A DNA stretch of 45,462 bases from Rhodospirillum sp. (GTDB lineage: Bacteria > Pseudomonadota > Alphaproteobacteria > Rhodospirillales > Rhodospirillaceae): the NCBI GenBank assembly GCA_021741145.1, contig JAIOYK010000047.1:1-45462 (forward strand), in the 5' to 3' direction. Below, piece by piece: positions 41,367-45,462 of this stretch. A program made the translations under genes and the position numbers. The notes under the pieces are model-generated. The model did no database searches, had not been told where the DNA came from, and was given only the letters and a program-made list of their open reading frames with translations. Positions within the stretch are counted from its first letter, which is position 1, and the number at the start of each line of letters is the position of its first letter.

Positions 41367-42002
41367 ATGCGCATTATGATTGTCGACGATCACGAATTGT
41401 TTCGGAACGGGCTACGTTTTCAGCTTGCCGCGATTGACCCCGATTTGGACGTCCTGGATGTGGACTCCTTCGAGGAAGCCATTCGACTGGCGTCCGAGGA
41501 AGGACCCTTGGATAAGGTGTTCCTTGACCTGATGATGCCGGATATGGACTGGCGGGATGCCTTGTCGGCCCTGCGACGTCTTCCCGATCCACCGGATGTG
41601 ATCGTCTTGTCGGGTGCCGATGACGTCGCCATCATCCGGTCGGCCATTGACAATGGCGCCTGTGGATATATCCCAAAGAGCCTGAAGGGCGATGTCCTGG
41701 AAAGCGCCCTGCGTCTGATTCTGGCGGGAGGTTTCTACATCACGCCCGAGGTTTTTCGGGGTCCCCGCGGTACCGAGACGGTGTCCCGTGTTCCTTCCAA
41801 CGGAGAGGACGTGCCTCTGACACCGCGTCAACGGGAGGTGCTGGCCCATATTGACTCGGGTCTCTCCAACCGCCAGATCGCCCAGGCCATGACCCTGTCG
41901 GAGGCGACGGTGAAAATGCATATCGGGCGCTTGTTCAAGGCGCTGGGCGCGCAAAGCCGAACCGATGCGTTGGCCGTCGCCCGTCGCAAGGGTATGCTTT
42001 GA
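41367..42002 (+). CDS. LuxR/NarL-family response regulator
   Basis: A 211-aa two-component regulator. The receiver starts at once (MRIMIVDDHELFRNG), with the phosphoryl Asp54 in VFLDLMMPDM, the acidic pair Asp7/Asp8, and Lys in the YIPKS block. The C-terminal LuxR-type helix-turn-helix (about 147-205) includes LTPRQREVLAHIDSGLSNRQIAQAMTLSEATVKMHIGRLFKALGAQSRTDAL. GGAGG at 41351-41355 is 11 bp before ATG 41367 and only 2 bp before ATG 41358, so I prefer the former. No kinase is directly adjacent; a hybrid kinase lies 1 kb away on the other strand. Confidence 0.93.
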   Translation: MRIMIVDDHELFRNGLRFQLAAIDPDLDVLDVDSFEEAIRLASEEGPLDKVFLDLMMPDMDWRDALSALRRLPDPPDVIVLSGADDVAIIRSAIDNGACGYIPKSLKGDVLESALRLILAGGFYITPEVFRGPRGTETVSRVPSNGEDVPLTPRQREVLAHIDSGLSNRQIAQAMTLSEATVKMHIGRLFKALGAQSRTDALAVARRKGML

Positions 42003-42028
42003 CCGCTTTCGGTCCATAACTGTCAATG

Positions 42029-42061
42029 AAAAGGCCGCCCCTTATTTTGGGGCGGCCTTTT
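42029..42061. terminator. Bidirectional terminator
   Basis: A perfect 13-bp stem AAAAGGCCGCCCC (42029-42041) pairs with 42049-42061 around a TTATTTT loop, giving T-rich exits on both strands. It separates the response regulator from the converging phosphatase-like gene. Confidence 0.92.
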
Positions 42062-42067
42062 GTCTGC

Positions 42068-42868
42068 CTAGGACAGGATGGGGGCCGCCATGGAATTCGG
42101 TGGCTTTAAGCCCATCATGGTCAGGACCGTGGGGGCGACGGACAATTGGTCCGCCTCCTCCGCCGCGACGCCACCGGTTTGGGCGTCGATCCTATAGAAG
42201 GGGACGGTCCGCACCACCTCGTCCGTTCCTCCATGGTGGCCATCCTTGCACATGCCGTGGTCCGCGGTGACCAGCACCCGATAACCGGCTTCCCGCCAGG
42301 CGGGGATCAGGCGGGCGAGCGCATCATCGCTTTCCGCGGCGGCGCGTCGGTATTCCACGGATTCCCCTCCGTGTTCATGGCCCATGTGATCGCATCCCAT
42401 CGGGTGGATCAGCAGGAAGTCCGGGGCGTGGCGGCGGACAAGCAGGTCCGCCTGCCAAAAGAGTTCCTGGTCGGGGAACGGGTCCAGGACATAGAACCGC
42501 CCATGTTGGATATCCCCTGGACCGTCGGTCACCTCCCGATCCAGGACCGGGTCAAAGGGACCATTATACAGCTCGGAAATCCAGGAATAGGCGGCGGCCG
42601 CGGTGACCTTCCCCGCGGCGCGGGCCTCTCCGAAAACGCCGGGTACCCGCGAGAGGCGGTTTACCTTGTTCGAGGTTATGCCATGGACCGCGGGTGTGAC
42701 CCCGGTCAGAACCGACTCATAGGCCGGACGGGACAGACTGGGCAGAACGGAGCGCATGCGCCACCGCTTCGCCTCTCCCTGGGCCACGAGTCCCTCCAGA
42801 TACCCCATTTCCCGGATCGCCGTCGCGAATCCGAGTCCATCCACCAGCACAAGAATAACCTTCGCCAT
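42068..42868 (-). CDS. Alkaline-phosphatase-superfamily hydrolase (type I phosphodiesterase/pyrophosphatase-like)
   Basis: A 266-aa metal-dependent hydrolase. The first metal ligand lies in ILVLVDGLG (Asp10), the nucleophile region in PSLSRPAYESVLTGVTPAVHGI, and the later metal ligands in MGCDHMGHEHG and TADHGMCKDGHHGG, a full alkaline-phosphatase-fold set. It is shorter than typical nucleotide pyrophosphatases, and no signal peptide is present, so it is probably cytoplasmic. The substrate is unknown. It is convergent with the response regulator and 148 bp downstream of the hybrid kinase on the same strand. Confidence 0.85.
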   Translation of the reverse strand: MAKVILVLVDGLGFATAIREMGYLEGLVAQGEAKRWRMRSVLPSLSRPAYESVLTGVTPAVHGITSNKVNRLSRVPGVFGEARAAGKVTAAAAYSWISELYNGPFDPVLDREVTDGPGDIQHGRFYVLDPFPDQELFWQADLLVRRHAPDFLLIHPMGCDHMGHEHGGESVEYRRAAAESDDALARLIPAWREAGYRVLVTADHGMCKDGHHGGTDEVVRTVPFYRIDAQTGGVAAEEADQLSVAPTVLTMMGLKPPNSMAAPILS

Positions 42869-43016
42869 GCCATCATTTCCCGGGTTTAGATCAAGCCATC
42901 ACGTGGGGATGACCGATGACCTGATAAAGGGTGGAGGTCTGAAAGAGCAGGGAAAGTTTTGTTGAAGCGGGATGTCCGGACCCAGTGGGGGACCCGGTCC
43001 CGGCGGTGGATGAGGG

Positions 43017-45350
43017 CTACGCTTCGGGGGGCGTGGACCAGCGCTCCAGCGTGGCGCGTAGGCTTTCCCGTCGAACGGGTTTGGCCAGGAAGTCATCCAT
43101 GCCCGCGGCGAGGCAGCGATCCCTGTCGTCGGCCATGGCATTGGCGGTCAGGGCGATGATCACGGGTGAATTGGCTGGTGGTGCCAGGGCGCGGATGCGG
43201 CGGCAGGTTTCCAGGCCGTCCAAGCCCGGCAGGTTCATGTCCATGAGGATCATGTCGTAGGATTTCTCCGCGGCCAAGGCCAGGCCCCGCTCCCCATCGC
43301 CCGCCACCTCGGCCCGATGTCCCAATTTGGCCAGAAGCCCAAGGGCCACCTGTTGATTGATTTCGTTGTCTTCCACCAGAAGGATGGACAGGGACCGCCC
43401 AATGGGTGGAGGGAGGGGCTTGCCGGATCCTGCTCGGTCGGTCCAGGTCCGCCCCAAGGCCTCGGCGATCGGGCCGTGGCGGATGGGGGCGTCGAAGATT
43501 GGCGCGCCAATGGCTTCGGCCCGGGCACGGGTCTCCGGATCGATGGCCCGCCCGATGACCACCAGGGGCGGGGGGAGGGTCGAGGGATCGCTTCGGCGGG
43601 CCGCGTCCAAGGCGTTCAAGGACGGGAGCGCGGCGGTTGATGTGGCCACAACCACCCCGTCGGGACGGTCCGAGCTGGACAGGATGTCGAGACAGCGGAA
43701 TCCATCCGTTTCCCAACGCACATGGGCGCCCAGGACCCGCAAGCCGTCGGCCAATGTCCGCAGGGGCCACGTGTCCGGACCAAGGAGCAGGATGGACCGA
43801 CCGTCCAGGGAAGGGAGGGCCAGGGAAGGGAGGGCCAGGGAGGGGAGGGCCAGGGAGGGTTGGCTGGCTGGATCCGTGGGGGAGGATTGGGACTCCGCCC
43901 TCTCCATGGGGATCGTAAAGGTGAAAGTACTTCCCTCGCCGGGGGTGCTCGTCACACCGATGGTGCCCCCCATGGCCTTGCCGATGCGCCGGGCAATGGC
44001 AAGGCCCAGGCCCGTGCCCCCGAATTTGCGGGTGGTGGTGATGTTGGCCTGGCTGAACAGGGTGAACAGGCGTTTGATGGACTCCGGTGGAATGCCGATG
44101 CCCGTGTCCGTGACCGAAACGGTCAAATGGCCGTTCCGGCCCGAGGCTTCGAGATGGATCCGGCCATTTTCGGTGAATTTGATGGCGTTGGACACCAGAT
44201 TGATAACCACCTGGCCCAGGCGAACCGGGTCCGTCAGGATGGGGATATCGACCTCCCGCCCGATGGCATAGGTCAGGTCCAATCCCTTCTTGACCGCCTG
44301 GGATCCCAGGATGTCGATGACATTCTCCAGCAGGGTGCGGATGAACAGTGGGTGCCGCTCCAACTCCAGGCATCCGGCCTCCATCTTGGAAAAGTCCAGG
44401 ACGTCGTTGAGAATGGCCGTCAGATGTTCAGCGGAAACCCTGATGTTCCGTAGGTTACGGTCCTGGGCGGGGGTCAGTTCCGTGTCATTCAGCAGGTCCG
44501 CCATGCCCAGGATTCCGTTCATGGGGGTGCGGATCTCGTGGCTCATCGTGGCCAGAAAGCGGGATTTGGCCTGGTTCGCCCGTTCAGCGTCTTGGCGGGC
44601 GGCGAAGCTTTCCTCGGCCAGGCGCTCCAATTCGTCCCGTTGTTCGGACAGGGCCTGAAGGCTCCTGTCGCGGGATCGGTTGGCGATCCAGACGAAGGCC
44701 GTCAGGATGAGCAGGAGGATGCTGAAAATGACTCCAAGGAACAGGGCCGTGCGCTGAAGGGTCGTGTCGATCTCGGTGATTTCCTGGGTCCGGTCCGTGT
44801 AGATCTCCATAACCGCGTCCAGTTGGCCGCTTTTCCCGTGAACAGCTTGGTAGGTGGAGACCAGATTGTAATATTCCACTTCCCCCGTGGCGCTGGAATA
44901 CCGCTTCCGGTTTGAGAGTTCGACGCCTGTTTCACCGGCGAGAGCCTTCAGGAAGTTGGGGCTTTGACTTCTGTCCAGCCCCAGATCCTCGGATACGGTG
45001 GAGTAGACGGTGATTCCGTCCAAGGTGAAGATCTTCACCTTCCCGATCTTGGTGTCCTTCCCAAAAGCCTTCACCAGCACATCGATCTCCGAGGTCCCCG
45101 GCCAGGATTCCAGGCCCGGTCCGTCGCGGATGTCGGGTGGGGGGAGGAGTGTGGAGATCCTATCCCAGAGCTGGTTGGTAAAGGCGCTCGAGAGCACGCG
45201 GTTGGACTCGACGGTCACCGCGAGCATGCCATCGCGGGCGACCGTGCCCACCAGAACCAAGGCTCCGCCAAAAGCGGCCGCCATGAGACAGGCGCCAGCC
45301 AGCGCGAACCAGAGAGTAAAGGATTGGCTCAATTCGCGTTTCGTAGGCAC
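43017..45350 (-). CDS. Hybrid sensor histidine kinase with pseudo-receiver and receiver
   Basis: A 777-aa membrane kinase. TM1 (about 11-35), a periplasmic sensor of about 165 residues with PAS/Cache-like [16 protein letters not shown]2 (about 202-223), coiled coil, HisKA with His271 ([15 protein letters not shown]), and HATPase with [11 protein letters not shown] and [14 protein letters not shown] repetitive ALPSL linker (about 499-515) leads to a degenerate receiver (518-636, no phosphoryl Asp visible at the usual place), then a true receiver (about 653-770) with Asp704. The start is GTG 45350 with a poor ribosome site. The possible transposase begins only 37 bp away in the other direction. 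It might signal to the LuxR-type regulator 1 kb away, but this is inference. Confidence 0.92.
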   Translation of the reverse strand: MPTKRELSQSFTLWFALAGACLMAAAFGGALVLVGTVARDGMLAVTVESNRVLSSAFTNQLWDRISTLLPPPDIRDGPGLESWPGTSEIDVLVKAFGKDTKIGKVKIFTLDGITVYSTVSEDLGLDRSQSPNFLKALAGETGVELSNRKRYSSATGEVEYYNLVSTYQAVHGKSGQLDAVMEIYTDRTQEITEIDTTLQRTALFLGVIFSILLLILTAFVWIANRSRDRSLQALSEQRDELERLAEESFAARQDAERANQAKSRFLATMSHEIRTPMNGILGMADLLNDTELTPAQDRNLRNIRVSAEHLTAILNDVLDFSKMEAGCLELERHPLFIRTLLENVIDILGSQAVKKGLDLTYAIGREVDIPILTDPVRLGQVVINLVSNAIKFTENGRIHLEASGRNGHLTVSVTDTGIGIPPESIKRLFTLFSQANITTTRKFGGTGLGLAIARRIGKAMGGTIGVTSTPGEGSTFTFTIPMERAESQSSPTDPASQPSLALPSLALPSLALPSLDGRSILLLGPDTWPLRTLADGLRVLGAHVRWETDGFRCLDILSSSDRPDGVVVATSTAALPSLNALDAARRSDPSTLPPPLVVIGRAIDPETRARAEAIGAPIFDAPIRHGPIAEALGRTWTDRAGSGKPLPPPIGRSLSILLVEDNEINQQVALGLLAKLGHRAEVAGDGERGLALAAEKSYDMILMDMNLPGLDGLETCRRIRALAPPANSPVIIALTANAMADDRDRCLAAGMDDFLAKPVRRESLRATLERWSTPPEA
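43806..43860 (-). repeat. 15-bp coding tandem repeat in the kinase linker
   Basis: The unit CAGGGAAGGGAGGGC (plus-strand reading) occurs at 43806-43820 and 43821-43835, with one change at 43836-43850 and a partial copy to 43860. It encodes repeated ALPSL pentapeptides between the ATPase and the pseudo-receiver. Confidence 0.93.
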
Positions 45351-45387
45351 TCATGCTAGAATGGCGGAAATGCGGGAGTTCTGATCG

Positions 45388-45462
45388 ATGGACCAAAAGA
45401 CATTTCAAGCGTGGTTGTCAGCGAGCGACGAGCTGACGGATGCTCAGAAGGCGGAGGCCGGT
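45388..45462 (+). CDS. N-terminus of a probable IS1595-type transposase (3' cut by window)
   Basis: 25 codons are visible (MDQKTFQAWLSASDELTDAQ and on). A start with an aromatic residue, a xxWL block and a DxL-(T/S)xxQ segment resembles the zinc-ribbon N-terminus of IS1595-family transposases as I know them. A GGGAG site lies about 10 bp upstream. No terminal inverted repeat could be confirmed in the 37 bp before it. If correct, an insertion element abuts the histidine kinase gene. Only a fragment is present, so confidence is limited. Confidence 0.45.
   Translation, partial: MDQKTFQAWLSASDELTDAQKAEAG

Overview
The window is about 45 kb of GC-rich bacterial chromosome. Gene content and order (sucB-lpd, atpHAGDC with no b or a subunits attached, yqeY-dnaG-rpoD opposite carA-carB-greA, DUF484-xerC, and a psp locus with pspF) point to an alphaproteobacterium, most likely in the Rhodospirillales. 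The genus cannot be fixed from sequence alone. Most of the window is dense housekeeping DNA; the accessory content is modest.

Layout. 1-2357: end of the 2-oxoglutarate dehydrogenase E2 gene and lpd (E3). 2438-5446: a lipoprotein, a GT4 glycosyltransferase, an AlkD-like repeat protein and an AhpD-like protein. 5630-9744: a phage-shock locus, pspA-pspB-pspC on the minus strand. A near-consensus sigma-54 promoter and a PspF-type inverted repeat lie upstream of pspA, and the activator gene pspF is divergent. A secreted GH8 glycosidase gene sits between pspF and pspA. 9856-14521: a small membrane protein, xerC and its DUF484 partner, then priA. 14775-19852: the F1 ATP synthase operon atpHAGDC with its own candidate promoter and terminator. 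19910-20475: a gene-free stretch. 20476-24301: a chemoreceptor, a DUF1127 protein and an FAH-family hydrolase. 24344-27817: one large single-chain restriction-modification enzyme. 27963-28501: a GlsB-type membrane protein and tRNA-Ile2(CAU). 28652-33530: rpoD, dnaG and yqeY. 33940-39150: carA, carB and greA. 39239-40712: a tandem universal stress protein and a MarR regulator. 40713-41366: 654 bp without a gene but rich in inverted repeats. 41367-45350: a LuxR-type response regulator, an alkaline-phosphatase-superfamily enzyme and a hybrid histidine kinase. 45388 to the edge: the first codons of what looks like a transposase.

How parts work together. Lpd supplies E3 to SucB. PspF with sigma-54 should drive pspABC during envelope stress. 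DUF484 and XerC form a chromosome-dimer-resolution pair, while PriA restarts forks. DnaG, RpoD and YqeY form the macromolecular-synthesis cluster. CarA and CarB form carbamoyl-phosphate synthetase.

The most interesting items are the psp regulatory region with the interposed GH8 gene, the solitary restriction-modification gene, a recurring double-hairpin intergenic element, several perfect short tandem duplications (carA-carB spacer, downstream of rpoD, histidine kinase linker), an acidic low-complexity insert in RpoD, and two unexplained gene-free regions. I did not find a clear multi-gene system that is wholly unknown.
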